Positions 7,323-16,887 of a stretch of DNA of 64,000 nucleotides are shown one piece after another. Each line of letters begins with the position of its first letter. The first letter of the stretch is position 1. A program made the translations under genes and the position numbers. Origin of the DNA: CAZIGK01 sp964538615. GTDB lineage: Bacteria; Pseudomonadota; Alphaproteobacteria; Rickettsiales; RI-342. The notes below the pieces were generated by a model that was given only the letters and a program-made list of their open reading frames with translations, had not been told where the DNA came from and ran no database searches. The stretch is from positions 23,367 through 87,366 of the forward strand of contig CAZIGK010000009.1 in assembly GCA_964538615.1 (NCBI GenBank), written 5' to 3'.

Positions 7323-9851
7323 CTAACTATACCACCAGTGGCGCTCTTCCACCCCCCTCCTCCACAACAACCACCCCATCAACACGGCAATCACCAGCAA
7401 CCACACCCAGCGTATCTCACCAAATTGCTGTTGCACTTCCAGATGGCTAATCCGGCTATCCGGTTCGGCACCGGCCAGTTCGGCGGTGCTGTTGAAACTG
7501 ACCTGCGTGATGCGGTAGTAGCCATCTGGCTGTGGCTCTACCAACAATCCGGCACTGGCCAGACGGGACAGGCCATCTGTACCGCGTTCTGCCAGGGGCA
7601 GTAACATCTTGTACTCGGCAGCGACTCCCTGCACCTGTACATCCGCTGCGGGTTGCAGGGTCAGGCGTAATATCGCATGATCCGGCAGACGCTCCACCCA
7701 TGCGCTTAGCTGATCTGCTGGCAGGCTACGGTAATCCGGTTTCCAGAAAGTCAGCAACATATGCGGCCATAAAAGTAACATGACCATCAGGGCGCAGGCC
7801 AGCCGTTCCCACCAATATAGACGCAAGGCTCGTACCTGCCACCATTGCATCCATAACCACAGGGCCAGAACTAACACGGCAAAAATCACCCAGCTACTCA
7901 CCTGCGTGGCACTCCAGTACCGCAACCACGCAGGCTGACCCAGTTGCATCAATGCTAACATCAGCGCAAAGCTGATGAGGGGCAGCAGCTCTTGCCAGCG
8001 ATAACGAAAGATGACCGTACTGGCGACCCCCATACCGGGCAGAAAATCCCCCAACACCATCCAGAGCCAGAGCATCGTGGCAACAGATGCCTGCGGATAG
8101 ACGACTCCAAACTGTTGGCAAACCTGCAACAAAAGAGGCAGGAATAAACTCCCCATCAGCATCATTTTGGCCAATAGTGGCTGCCCGATAGTGAATAACA
8201 TGGCTGCCAGTACGGTCCAGAAAACGGTGAGTCCAAACCAGCCCATGCCCATCTGCATGACCAGATTATTCAAAAAATTACTGCTTCCGATGAGGGATAA
8301 TATGCCCATCATCATGCCGGCTACCGCTGCAATTACTAATACAGCAGAAAGCCAGCGCGCGGCATCCGTTGCGGTATGACGGAACGCCAGTAGCATATGT
8401 CCCAGCCGCTGTTGCCAGCGATAACGCTGTACCCGTTCTGAAAATAACCGTTGCAGGACAATCAACCAAAGACCCAGCCACGCCATTTGCCACAGGCCAG
8501 AACCGACATCCCACAGCAGAAACGCAACCCCCACACCCCATACCCACGGCACCCAATGGTGCAAACCCTGTACCAGTAAACGGCAGGCAAACCAGTGCTC
8601 TGATACATGTGACGCATAGCGCGTGGCAACCAAGCGCGCCAATACCATCCAGCCGATCCCCACCCCAGCCAGCAGACTGACCGATGCCCCAACCGTGGCC
8701 ACCAGCGCATAGGCAGAGGCGAATAGCAGCAGAAACCACACCACCAATAATGCTCCGGCAAGCAGGGTTTGTTGCCATGGCAAATGCAGGCTAAGCCTCT
8801 GAGGGGTCGTGGCTAACGCCGCAGATACCCCCAGTCGGCCATGCCATACCACCAATAACATCAGCAGCAGAGCCACCCAACTTTGTATATGCTGATAATC
8901 CGACAGTCCCTTCGCATCGACATCCAGCGCAACGCCCAGTCCGGCTCCGCTCAGGAGGGGGGGCAGCAAAGGCATCGCCATGGTTATACCAACCAGCATC
9001 CAAAGCGCATCAACCGGTGCAATATGATGCCGACGGCTGACCTGTAGCACGTGGTATTTAGCGGCCAGCCCGTGCACCAGTGGCGATGCCGCCATCACCC
9101 CTTGCATCATCAGGGTAAAGCTGGCCGCCCAACGGGCGCCGCGCTGCCCCAGCATGGCAAACCACCAACGCTGCCAATAATCCATACTGCCACTCTGGCG
9201 CAGACTGGCAGCCCACAAGGTAAACAGGGCAACTTCCTGCAGGGTTGTTCCAACCCCTACCCCAAAGGCTCCATCCATCGTCAACCATTGCTGGCGAATC
9301 AGTTTGTCCCAGCCATAGTCCCGGTGCCGTAAAAACTCTGGCCACAGGCTCCATTCTCCATGCAGGGTGAACCCAAGAAGTATCACGACCCATACCACCA
9401 ATAACCGCGCCCGCCACTGCCACGCCAACCCAAGCAAACAACCCATACCTCCCAGACCCGCCCATAACAACAGCGGCATGGTCTGGTGTGCCGAGGAAAG
9501 CGCCTCCTCCCCCCGATAGCCCAGCGCGGTATAGGCAACCGTCAGGCATACACCCGCCGCCATGATTTTATAGAACACCAGCCATACGAGGGAGGGACGC
9601 CCCATCCTTCCATAATGGGGGAGCAGTGGGGCGGCCATCAGCATAAAGGCTCCAGCAAGCGCCATATGCATCTGCCGTCCTGCCAGAGTACCCGTAAACC
9701 AGGTGGCATTAAAGGCATAGGTTGTCAGCAGCAACAGCATCCAGCCGATAGCAAACCAGCCGACCAGAATATTCCAGTAACTTTTCCATCCTTCGGCTCT
9801 GGAAGGACGAGGCGGAGTGGGCGCATGCTCAACCGATGCCTCACCCGTCAT
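7323..9851 (-). CDS. TRAP transporter fused DctQM-type permease, Trp-rich, with DUF3394-like C-terminus
   Basis: 842 residues with many membrane helices. The order fits the fused 4TM-12TM permease that works with TAXI receptors: an N-terminal DctQ-like helix bundle, a DctM-like body (MAMPLLPPLLSGAGLG region, SSNFLNNLVMQMGMG region, VLGDFLPGMGVAST region), then a soluble C-terminal domain (about 710-800) like DUF3394, and a last membrane helix. It carries solutes inward using an ion gradient. The TAXI receptor gene lies 27 bp upstream on the same strand. The start at ATG 9851 follows GGGGAG; GTG 9866 is an alternative. The sequence is unusually rich in Trp, Leu and Met and quite divergent, so substrate cannot be guessed. 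Confidence 0.75.
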   Translation of the reverse strand: MTGEASVEHAPTPPRPSRAEGWKSYWNILVGWFAIGWMLLLLTTYAFNATWFTGTLAGRQMHMALAGAFMLMAAPLLPHYGRMGRPSLVWLVFYKIMAAGVCLTVAYTALGYRGEEALSSAHQTMPLLLWAGLGGMGCLLGLAWQWRARLLVVWVVILLGFTLHGEWSLWPEFLRHRDYGWDKLIRQQWLTMDGAFGVGVGTTLQEVALFTLWAASLRQSGSMDYWQRWWFAMLGQRGARWAASFTLMMQGVMAASPLVHGLAAKYHVLQVSRRHHIAPVDALWMLVGITMAMPLLPPLLSGAGLGVALDVDAKGLSDYQHIQSWVALLLMLLVVWHGRLGVSAALATTPQRLSLHLPWQQTLLAGALLVVWFLLLFASAYALVATVGASVSLLAGVGIGWMVLARLVATRYASHVSEHWFACRLLVQGLHHWVPWVWGVGVAFLLWDVGSGLWQMAWLGLWLIVLQRLFSERVQRYRWQQRLGHMLLAFRHTATDAARWLSAVLVIAAVAGMMMGILSLIGSSNFLNNLVMQMGMGWFGLTVFWTVLAAMLFTIGQPLLAKMMLMGSLFLPLLLQVCQQFGVVYPQASVATMLWLWMVLGDFLPGMGVASTVIFRYRWQELLPLISFALMLALMQLGQPAWLRYWSATQVSSWVIFAVLVLALWLWMQWWQVRALRLYWWERLACALMVMLLLWPHMLLTFWKPDYRSLPADQLSAWVERLPDHAILRLTLQPAADVQVQGVAAEYKMLLPLAERGTDGLSRLASAGLLVEPQPDGYYRITQVSFNSTAELAGAEPDSRISHLEVQQQFGEIRWVWLLVIAVLMGWLLWRRGVEERHWWYS

Positions 9852-9878
9852 GGCCTGCTCCCCCACAAGGCGCCTGCA

Positions 9879-10937
9879 TTACTGATACAATTCTGGCGTT
9901 TCACCTGTTTTCAGAATACCCGCTTCCTGAAACCATTGAATAGCCGCAGGATGCATGGGAACAACCATGCCCTCATGTGCCATTTGTTCTTTACTCAGGC
10001 TGGAAAAAACCGGGTGCAGGGTACGGAAATTATGAAAATTATCCTCTACCCGATCTTCTCCGGTAATTTTATTCTGGTAGGTTTTGCTGCCGAAGACAGC
10101 GCGCAAGACTTCCTGCACTACCCGGTCATCCGTTCGGCTGGTTGTCAGCAGGGCGGCTTTCACCCCGAACGATGGAATATCCTGCACCATACCTTTATAC
10201 ATGCCCGCCGGAATGCCCGTGCGTACATAAAACGGGTTTTGCTTCAATAGCTTTTCAATATCCAGCAAATCCAAAGGTACCATGACAGCATCGCAACTAC
10301 CTGTCACTTTCTCTACCAATGTATTCGGGTGACCAATGGTGTGTACAAATGCATCAATATCTCCATCACAGAAGGCTTTTTCCAATTCTTCAGACGCCTT
10401 CAGTTCCGATACTTTTTTGAAATCACGATAAGTCCAGCCCTTACTGTTCATCATTACGTCCATCGTAATGCGTGTACCAGAGCCGGGATTGCCAATATTC
10501 ACCCGTTTGCCTTTCAAATCATTGAAGCTGCGGATACCAGACCCCGCACGGGCAACCACGGTAAAAGGCTCGGAATGTAAGGTAAAGACGGTGCGCAAAT
10601 CCTTAAAGGCGCCAGCTTTCTGAAAAATAGCACTGCCGTGATACGCATGGTATTGCCAGTCAGACTGGGCAATCGCAAAATCCATATCCCGTTGATGAAG
10701 TGCTTGCAAATTGTAAATGGAACCATCCGTGGATTCCAGCAAACATTTCAAGCCATGCGACTTGATATTCAGGTTGACCAATTGGCAAATAGCACCACCA
10801 ATGGGGAAATACACCCCCCGGATAAGACCGGTGCCGATGGTAAAATACTCCCGCGCTTGCGTTGGTTGCGCTTTTGCCTGCGTTAGACCAGCAGCCAACA
10901 AGCCTGCCACCACAACATACCCGATCCACCTACGCAT
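9879..10937 (-). CDS. TAXI-family TRAP transporter solute receptor
   Basis: 352 residues. A signal peptide (MRRWIGYVVVAGLLAAGL, cleavage after AKA) is followed by YFTIGTGLIRGVYFPIGGAI, the hallmark start of TAXI receptors. Further motifs are DFAIAQSDWQYHAY, DLKGKRVNIGNPGSGTR, and a C-terminal FHNFRTLHPVF. It is a periplasmic binding protein that feeds the permease encoded 27 bp downstream. Start at ATG 10937, with GAAGGAG five bases upstream; the in-frame ATG at 10955 is less likely. It shares the family but little sequence with the truncated receptor at the start of the window. Confidence 0.9.
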   Translation of the reverse strand: MRRWIGYVVVAGLLAAGLTQAKAQPTQAREYFTIGTGLIRGVYFPIGGAICQLVNLNIKSHGLKCLLESTDGSIYNLQALHQRDMDFAIAQSDWQYHAYHGSAIFQKAGAFKDLRTVFTLHSEPFTVVARAGSGIRSFNDLKGKRVNIGNPGSGTRITMDVMMNSKGWTYRDFKKVSELKASEELEKAFCDGDIDAFVHTIGHPNTLVEKVTGSCDAVMVPLDLLDIEKLLKQNPFYVRTGIPAGMYKGMVQDIPSFGVKAALLTTSRTDDRVVQEVLRAVFGSKTYQNKITGEDRVEDNFHNFRTLHPVFSSLSKEQMAHEGMVVPMHPAAIQWFQEAGILKTGETPELYQ

Positions 10938-11069
10938 ACCCGCTCCTTCATTCATTCCGGCATGGAGTTTTTATCTATTCAGCATACCGGATGAAGCGCA
11001 GTTTGCAAGTGCGGCCAGTGCCGCATCATGCATCAGAAAAAAATCGTGGAGAAAAACCCCCAAGACGGG

Positions 11070-11576
11070 CTACAATTTAAAGGCATCCTGAATGTAGCGG
11101 GTCCAGAACCCTTCCAACAATCGCAGCGTGGAATTCACGCGTGCAAGAACATTGATATCAAGATCTCCGCCGCTTAACTGAAGGATATGCCGCTGATACA
11201 GGGCATCAATTTTTTCGCAGAGTACCAACCCCTTATCGGATAATTTGACCCGCGCAGAACGTTTATCATGCGGGGAACGCTCATGCACCAGATAGCCATT
11301 TTCTACCAGCTTTTTGACGTTATACGATACATTGGATCCCAGATAATATCCCCGGTTCGTCAACTCTCCAATGGTGAGCTGTTCATCACCGATATTATAG
11401 AGAATCAATGTCTGGATGTTATTGATATCTTCAATACGCATCCGATCCAGCTCTGCCTTAATGACATCCAGAAAACGGCGGTGCAACCGTTCCAGCAACA
11501 AAATGGATTCCAGATAGACATTCTTCACCACTGCCTGATCCTGCAAAGCCATGGCATTCAATTTCTGTTCCGACAT
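11070..11576 (-). CDS. MarR-family winged-helix regulator, LdtR-like
   Basis: 168 residues. The segment YLESILLLERLHRRFLDVIK, then the winged helix with TIGELTNRGYYLGSNVSYNV as recognition helix and HERSPHDKRSARVKL as wing, closely follows alphaproteobacterial LdtR-type regulators. Those regulators control L,D-transpeptidase and cell-wall stress genes, so a cell-envelope role is possible here but is inference. ATG 11576 is chosen with GGTGG upstream; ATG 11603 is an alternative. It lies 58 bp after ntrY on the same strand, in the position where many relatives carry ntrX. Confidence 0.82.
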   Translation of the reverse strand: MSEQKLNAMALQDQAVVKNVYLESILLLERLHRRFLDVIKAELDRMRIEDINNIQTLILYNIGDEQLTIGELTNRGYYLGSNVSYNVKKLVENGYLVHERSPHDKRSARVKLSDKGLVLCEKIDALYQRHILQLSGGDLDINVLARVNSTLRLLEGFWTRYIQDAFKL

Positions 11577-11634
11577 GCGGCATCCACCTATCAACATCAA
11601 CACTGAGGTTGCTAAATACTATGGGGGCTTAGGT

Positions 11635-13845
11635 TTAAGAATCCGTTGCCTGAGACGCTTTTTTCTCCTCTTCCATCACTGGCAGGCGCACCAATGCCTG
11701 CGCGCCTCCCTCCGTGCGGTTGCGAAATTGCAGGCTCCCCCGATGATCCACCAGAATTTTATGCACAATCGCCAACCCCAACCCCGTGCCCCGTGCTTTG
11801 GTGGTGACATAAGGCTCTGTCAGTTTTTCCAGCAATTCCGGCGGGATACCCGGCCCATTATCCTGTACGGTCAGGCACCATTGCTGCCCTTGCTGCTCCA
11901 ATGCGACCACCACTTTGCCTGTCTGAGGCTCGTCCCCCTCTCCAACGATAGCTTCTGCGGCATTTTTCAGGAGATTGGTCAACACTTGCATCAGTTGTTC
12001 GCGGTCTCCCTCCACCATCGCAGTCCCTGTTGGCAGTTCTTGCTCAAAATGGACGCTATTCCATCGGCATTCTTCCGAAAAAACGGCCTCTTTCACTAAT
12101 TTTACCAAATTGACCGGACGCAGAGATGGCGCCGGCATCCGGGCAAAAGAGGCAAACTCCTCGACCATGCGGCCAATGGTTTCCACGTGGCGGGTAATCG
12201 TATCCGTGTAGCGGTAGAAGTTCTCTCGTTCCTCTGGATTTTCCTGCTTATCGGCATATTTGCGACGCAGTCGCTGCGCGGCAAGCTGAATGGGGGTCAG
12301 TGGGTTTTTAATCTCATGCGCAATACGGCGTGCCACATCCGCCCAGGCGGCACTTCGCTGGCTGGTGACCACATGGGTAATATCATCAAACGTCACCACA
12401 TAACCATCTACTCCTGCCGCATATGGTGATGCCTCCGCCAGTACCCGCACATGCAGGGTCACGCTGCTCTCCGGCATCTGGTGTGGAATATCTGTCTGCA
12501 CCGCTTTACCGGGCTGCCGCTCCGCCTGTTCCAGCAAGGACTGAATAGCAGGCCATACGTCTCCCAGATCACGCGCCAGATACTCCGCCTCCTCACACCC
12601 CAGTAAATCGCAGGCTGAACGGTTCAGCAACGTGACCTGACGCTTCGCGTTTAAGGCAATCACCCCGGCAGAAACCCCTTCCAGCACTGCCTCCATAAAA
12701 CGGCGGCGGGCATCTAACTGTTCGTTCGTGCGCGTAACAATACGCTTTTGCTGTTCCAATTGTTCCGTCATGCGGTTGAAAGCTGTTTCCAGTGCGGCTA
12801 TTTCATCCTGCCGTTTACTTTCCTGCACCCGCACGCTGTAATCACCGCGCCCAACCTGCTCGGTCGCGGTGGCCAGTTTTCCAATGGGGCGCACCAGCCG
12901 GGATGCCAACAATAAAGCAGACGCCCATGCCACCAACAGCAGCAAGACCGTCAGCAACGCAAAACTTAGAAAAAACCGATATTGAATGGCGTTAATCTGG
13001 CTTTGCAGCTTTTGGTATTCCGATGCCGCTCCTTTGGCGCGCTCGGTATGTTCCAGAATTTTCGGATCCACAAACCGGCTCACCATCAACATGGCACCGC
13101 CCGTACCCTCAATACGGGCAATGGCGGTCACGGCGTCATTATCCTCTTCATTCAGATACACCACCTGCCCTTCGGCGACCCGCTCCAATAACCGCTGGGG
13201 TATATGTTGAAAGGCAAACGTTAAGGCCAGTTCTGATTCCGCAAAAATTGTATCTCCCCGAAACACCACCGCTTCTGACAGGGAGCGCACCCGCACCTGC
13301 GCGGATAAAAATTGCCGAAACAAGCCTTCATTGGTGAAAAGAATGGTCGAGTTGCGGGCAATATCAGATGCCAGCCCCCGTGCATCCGATTGCAGATTTT
13401 GCTTATGCTCTTCCAGATAGGCTTCCGCCACCGCCACCGATTGTTCCAGTACGGTATGTAATTTGCTGTCAAACCAGCGGTGCACCCCCACATAAAACAA
13501 ATAGCCGGAAAAACTGGCCACCACACCTCCGGGCAACAGAACCAGCAAACTGAAAATAAGGATCAAGCGTTTCTGCAGACGGGAACCGCTTCTACCTTCC
13601 CGCACTTCCCGCCAGATAGCATAAAGCCGCCACAATACCAGCCGCAGCACCAGCATCAGCAAAATCGTGTTGGCCGCAATCAGCACATAGCCAGACGGCG
13701 ATTCCATGGCCATATGTTCATCGGAAAAACTAAGCAGCCCATAACTCACCACCACGCTGACTGCGGTGACAATGAGCAGCGCAATGGTTGCCTGCCAACT
13801 GGTCAGCCGATGTTTCCAACGCTGCCAGAACGACTGGATAGGCAC
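11635..13845 (-). CDS. ntrY: NtrY-type sensor histidine kinase
   Basis: 736 residues, the normal NtrY length. N-terminal membrane helices (about 19-40, 53-72, 92-120) are followed by an extracytoplasmic segment, another helix (about 291-315), a HAMP domain (315-370), a PAS domain (about 380-490), then HisKA with the phospho-acceptor His510 (RIAHEIKNPLTP) and an ATPase domain with DNGPGIPPE and GTGLGLAIV. It would sense redox or nitrogen state and phosphorylate NtrX. The start is GTG at 13845, nine bases after the Fis-like gene's stop. No ntrX, ntrB or full ntrC is present at this locus, unlike the usual dusB-ntrBC-ntrYX order. Confidence 0.92.
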   Translation of the reverse strand: MPIQSFWQRWKHRLTSWQATIALLIVTAVSVVVSYGLLSFSDEHMAMESPSGYVLIAANTILLMLVLRLVLWRLYAIWREVREGRSGSRLQKRLILIFSLLVLLPGGVVASFSGYLFYVGVHRWFDSKLHTVLEQSVAVAEAYLEEHKQNLQSDARGLASDIARNSTILFTNEGLFRQFLSAQVRVRSLSEAVVFRGDTIFAESELALTFAFQHIPQRLLERVAEGQVVYLNEEDNDAVTAIARIEGTGGAMLMVSRFVDPKILEHTERAKGAASEYQKLQSQINAIQYRFFLSFALLTVLLLLVAWASALLLASRLVRPIGKLATATEQVGRGDYSVRVQESKRQDEIAALETAFNRMTEQLEQQKRIVTRTNEQLDARRRFMEAVLEGVSAGVIALNAKRQVTLLNRSACDLLGCEEAEYLARDLGDVWPAIQSLLEQAERQPGKAVQTDIPHQMPESSVTLHVRVLAEASPYAAGVDGYVVTFDDITHVVTSQRSAAWADVARRIAHEIKNPLTPIQLAAQRLRRKYADKQENPEERENFYRYTDTITRHVETIGRMVEEFASFARMPAPSLRPVNLVKLVKEAVFSEECRWNSVHFEQELPTGTAMVEGDREQLMQVLTNLLKNAAEAIVGEGDEPQTGKVVVALEQQGQQWCLTVQDNGPGIPPELLEKLTEPYVTTKARGTGLGLAIVHKILVDHRGSLQFRNRTEGGAQALVRLPVMEEEKKASQATDS

Positions 13846-13854
13846 AAGCAGACC

Positions 13855-14205
13855 CTAACCGCGACGACGTGCGCGTGCTTCCGCAACAGGCAGGGTGAAA
13901 ATGCGGGCACGGCGGGCGCGGCGGCCACGGCTGGCGACCAGCGCATCATCAATATGCAAATCCTGAATTTTCTGACGCAGGGTGTTGCGGCTCAGACCCA
14001 GTAGGGTCGATGCTTTGGACTGGTTGCCTCCGCATTGCTTCAGCACCAGTTCCACCAGCGGTTTTTCTACCTGTTGGATAACCATGTCATATAACTGGCC
14101 TTCCGGCAGGTTTTCACCATGCTCGGCAAAAAACCGCATCAGATAGTCCTTCACCACATCCCCTAAATGGTTTTGCGGTTGCAATTGTAGTGCGACATTG
14201 TTCAT
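13855..14205 (-). CDS. Free-standing Fis-like / NtrC C-terminal-type DNA-binding protein
   Basis: 116 residues. Residues 38-84 (QLYDMVIQQVEKPLVELVLK, then GGNQSKASTLLGLSRNTLRQ) match the Fis/NtrC C-terminal domain with its helix-turn-helix. The NtrC receiver and AAA+ sigma-54 activator domains are absent and there is no room for them upstream. The N-terminus (1-37) is short, as in Fis. A 30-residue Arg-rich tail (from about 92) is extra. Its ATG overlaps the dusB stop by four bases (ATGA), so the pair is translationally coupled. This is the dusB-fis arrangement known from Enterobacteria, where Fis is thought to derive from NtrC. It could be a nucleoid protein or a remnant of NtrC. Confidence 0.85.
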   Translation of the reverse strand: MNNVALQLQPQNHLGDVVKDYLMRFFAEHGENLPEGQLYDMVIQQVEKPLVELVLKQCGGNQSKASTLLGLSRNTLRQKIQDLHIDDALVASRGRRARRARIFTLPVAEARARRRG

Positions 14206-15284
14206 GACAGCCCTCCCTGTCGGTGTGAATCGTCTAGTTCCAGAACAGAATCATAAAAATCATGAATCGCCTGAATAGCATCCTTCAACTGCTCAATGTG
14301 ATTGAACCGTTGCCGGAATTCCGAGCTATTGCGCAAACCGCTGCTATACCAGCCAACATGCTTGCGCGCCAGTCGCATGGCGGTGATCTCGCCGTAATGC
14401 TCCACCATCGCCTGATAATGACCTAGCACAATCTCCTTTTGCTGCGCAAGTGTCGGCGCAGGAAAAATCTCGCCTGTCTCCAAATAATGCGCCATTTGTC
14501 CCGGCAACCAGGGTTTACCGTAGCTACCACGGCCAATCATCACCCCATCCGCACCAGACTGGCTAAGGGCCTGGTGTACATCTTCCATCGTGGTAATATC
14601 TCCATTCACCACCACGGGAATCTTCACGGCATCCTTCACGGCACGCACAAAGCCCCAGTCCGCACTGCCCTTATACATCTGGCAGCGGGTGCGACCATGC
14701 ACCGTAATCATCTGAATCCCCACTTCTTCTGCAATTTTTGCTAATTTGGGGGCATTCAGGTTGCTATGATCCCATCCCATGCGCATTTTCAGCGTGACCG
14801 GCACTTTCACGGCCTTGACCGTGGATTCCAGAATCTTTGCGGCCAGCGGTTCGTCTTTCATCAAGGCGGAACCGGCATAGCCATTGACCACTTTTTTGAC
14901 CGGACAGCCAAAATTAATATCCACAATCTGCGCGCCACGGTCTTCATTCAACTTGGCGGCCTCCGCCATGACATCCGGCTCACAACCCGCCAGTTGCACC
15001 GCCATCATCCCTTCTTCCGGGTCACGGCTGGCTTTCAGCAGGGTTTCCCGGCCTTCCAGAATCATGGCGCGGCTGGCAATCATTTCGGAAAAAACCATGC
15101 CCGCACCATAGCGTTTGGCCAGACGGCGAAATGGTTGATCCGACACACCGGACATCGGCGCCAGAAACACATTATTATCCACTTCATGCGGACCAATGTT
15201 GATTTTAGAGCGCACAACACGCGCCACACCACCCGCAGAAGGGGTAGCCGGTACAGTAGCAGCAGGGACAACAGCAGGGTTCAT
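14202..15284 (-). CDS. dusB: tRNA-dihydrouridine synthase DusB (NifR3)
   Basis: 360 residues. FMN-dependent reduction of uridine in the tRNA D-loop. The TIM barrel shows LAPMSGVSDQPFRR at the start, DINFGCPVKKV with the catalytic Cys127, LKMRMGWDHSN, TVHGRTRCQMYKG, and GVMIGRGSYGKPW for FMN phosphate binding. The first 26 residues are a low-complexity Ala/Pro/Val stretch not usual in DusB. I see no good ribosome site at 15284, so the true start may be internal. It heads the operon dusB, Fis-like gene, ntrY. Confidence 0.93.
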   Translation of the reverse strand: MNPAVVPAATVPATPSAGGVARVVRSKINIGPHEVDNNVFLAPMSGVSDQPFRRLAKRYGAGMVFSEMIASRAMILEGRETLLKASRDPEEGMMAVQLAGCEPDVMAEAAKLNEDRGAQIVDINFGCPVKKVVNGYAGSALMKDEPLAAKILESTVKAVKVPVTLKMRMGWDHSNLNAPKLAKIAEEVGIQMITVHGRTRCQMYKGSADWGFVRAVKDAVKIPVVVNGDITTMEDVHQALSQSGADGVMIGRGSYGKPWLPGQMAHYLETGEIFPAPTLAQQKEIVLGHYQAMVEHYGEITAMRLARKHVGWYSSGLRNSSEFRQRFNHIEQLKDAIQAIHDFYDSVLELDDSHRQGGLS

Positions 15285-15390
15285 AGGCGCAGGATCAGGA
15301 TGACAAATGACATAATTCGCGTTAGGTGTGCTTTTGCATAGCCTGCTTTCACGCAGTATGCAAGATGCTAATTGCGCAAAAAATGCTCAT

Positions 15391-16659
15391 ATGTCCCCAT
15401 TCCCGCACACTACCCTATCTGCTTCTTCTCAACTGGCCATCCTTGTGGTTGCGGCGGGGCGTGGCCAGCGCATGGGCGCAGCCCTGCCAAAACAATATTT
15501 GCCCCTCGCAGGTCAGCCGGTTTTACGGCATAGCATACAGGCATTGCTGGCCGCTGCGCCGTCCCTTCCCTGTCAGACATCTGTCCATGTGGTCATCCAC
15601 CCGGAAGATGAAGCCCTGTACCGACACGCCACGGATGGATTACACTTAGCTCCTCCTATCGCAGGTGGCGCAACCCGTCAGGCATCGGTTTATGCGGGGT
15701 TGCAGGCATTAGCCAGCCTGCCCAACCCACCCGCCTATGTCGCCATTCACGATGCCGCACGCCCTTTCCCCTCACCCGCCTTATGGCAAAGGCTGTGGCA
15801 GGCACAGCAGCAACAACCTGACCATGGCATCATTCCTACCCTGCTGTTGGTGGATTGTGTCAAACAGGCAGATGCTTCCGGCCTGATACAAGCAACCCTG
15901 CCCCGTGCGATGCTGCGACGGGCGCAAACCCCGCAGTGCTTCCCTCTGCAAGCCATATTACATGCGCATCAGCAGGCCGCAGGACAAGAATTGCCGGATG
16001 ACGCCGCCGTCTTTGAACAGGCAGGCCTGCCCGTGCAGTGTGTGGATGGCGATGAAGCGAACCGTAAACTCACCACACCCGATGATCTGCAATGGGCAGA
16101 GCAGTTGTTGCATCCATCTCACGCATCCCACGCACCCACGGCAGCCGCCATACCCTATCTGACCATCACCGGCCATGGCTATGATGTGCATCAACTGGAG
16201 TGCAACCCTGCTAAGCCCCTGATGATTTGCGGGGTGGCCATTCCATTTGAGCAATCCCTGAAAGGCCATTCAGATGCGGATGTCGGGCTGCATGCTTTGG
16301 TTGATGCCATTCTCGGCACCATTGCCGCCGAGGATATTGGTTTTCATTTTTCTCCCAAAGATGCTCGCTGGAAAGATGCGGATTCTGCCACGTTTCTCCA
16401 CCACGCCCTGCATTTGCTGACAGAACAGGGCGGCAGGCTGCTCCATTGCGACATTACATTGGTCGGAGAAGCCCCCAAGTTTGGCCCTCACCGCGATGCC
16501 ATGAAGCGAAAACTGGCTGAGCTGACCGGCTTGCCGCTTCCACGTATCAGCATTAAAGCCACAACCACGGAAACACTGGGCTTTACCGGCCGACGGGAGG
16601 GACTGGCCGCCTTTGCCACCGCAACCGTGCAACTACCAGCGGATACCCCTGGCTCCTGA
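15391..16659 (+). CDS. ispDF: Bifunctional IspD/IspF (MEP pathway)
   Basis: 422 residues from ATG 15391. Residues about 15-235 are IspD (LVVAAGRGQRMGAALPKQYL for CTP binding; HDAARPFPSP; later RAQTPQCFPL), which makes CDP-methylerythritol. From about 243 comes IspF (GHGYDVHQLE, SDADVGLHALVDAILG, EDIGFHFSP, and TTTETLGFTGRREGLAAF), which cyclises the next intermediate. Both steps belong to isoprenoid precursor synthesis. The fusion is characteristic of alpha- and some epsilonproteobacteria. Start choice is uncertain: ATG 15358 and GTG 15328 are in frame and none has a strong ribosome site. It is divergent from dusB. Confidence 0.93.
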   Translation: MSPFPHTTLSASSQLAILVVAAGRGQRMGAALPKQYLPLAGQPVLRHSIQALLAAAPSLPCQTSVHVVIHPEDEALYRHATDGLHLAPPIAGGATRQASVYAGLQALASLPNPPAYVAIHDAARPFPSPALWQRLWQAQQQQPDHGIIPTLLLVDCVKQADASGLIQATLPRAMLRRAQTPQCFPLQAILHAHQQAAGQELPDDAAVFEQAGLPVQCVDGDEANRKLTTPDDLQWAEQLLHPSHASHAPTAAAIPYLTITGHGYDVHQLECNPAKPLMICGVAIPFEQSLKGHSDADVGLHALVDAILGTIAAEDIGFHFSPKDARWKDADSATFLHHALHLLTEQGGRLLHCDITLVGEAPKFGPHRDAMKRKLAELTGLPLPRISIKATTTETLGFTGRREGLAAFATATVQLPADTPGS

Positions 16660-16887
16660 CCAGAAAGCCCATGCAGCAGCGTCCGCATACCCGGCTTCCG
16701 CTGTGGGAGAGAGCTTGCTATCAGGCACGCAATCGGATAACCTGCCTGCCGGTACATTGGTACAGGCCGCAGAAATGCTGCTTTTTGCAATTTTTTTCTA
16801 AAAAAAACCCTCGTGATGAAAATTGTCATATTTCTGCAATCTTCCTCCTCTAGGGTGTAAGAATAAAGGAACCTTGGGAGTCCAGAC

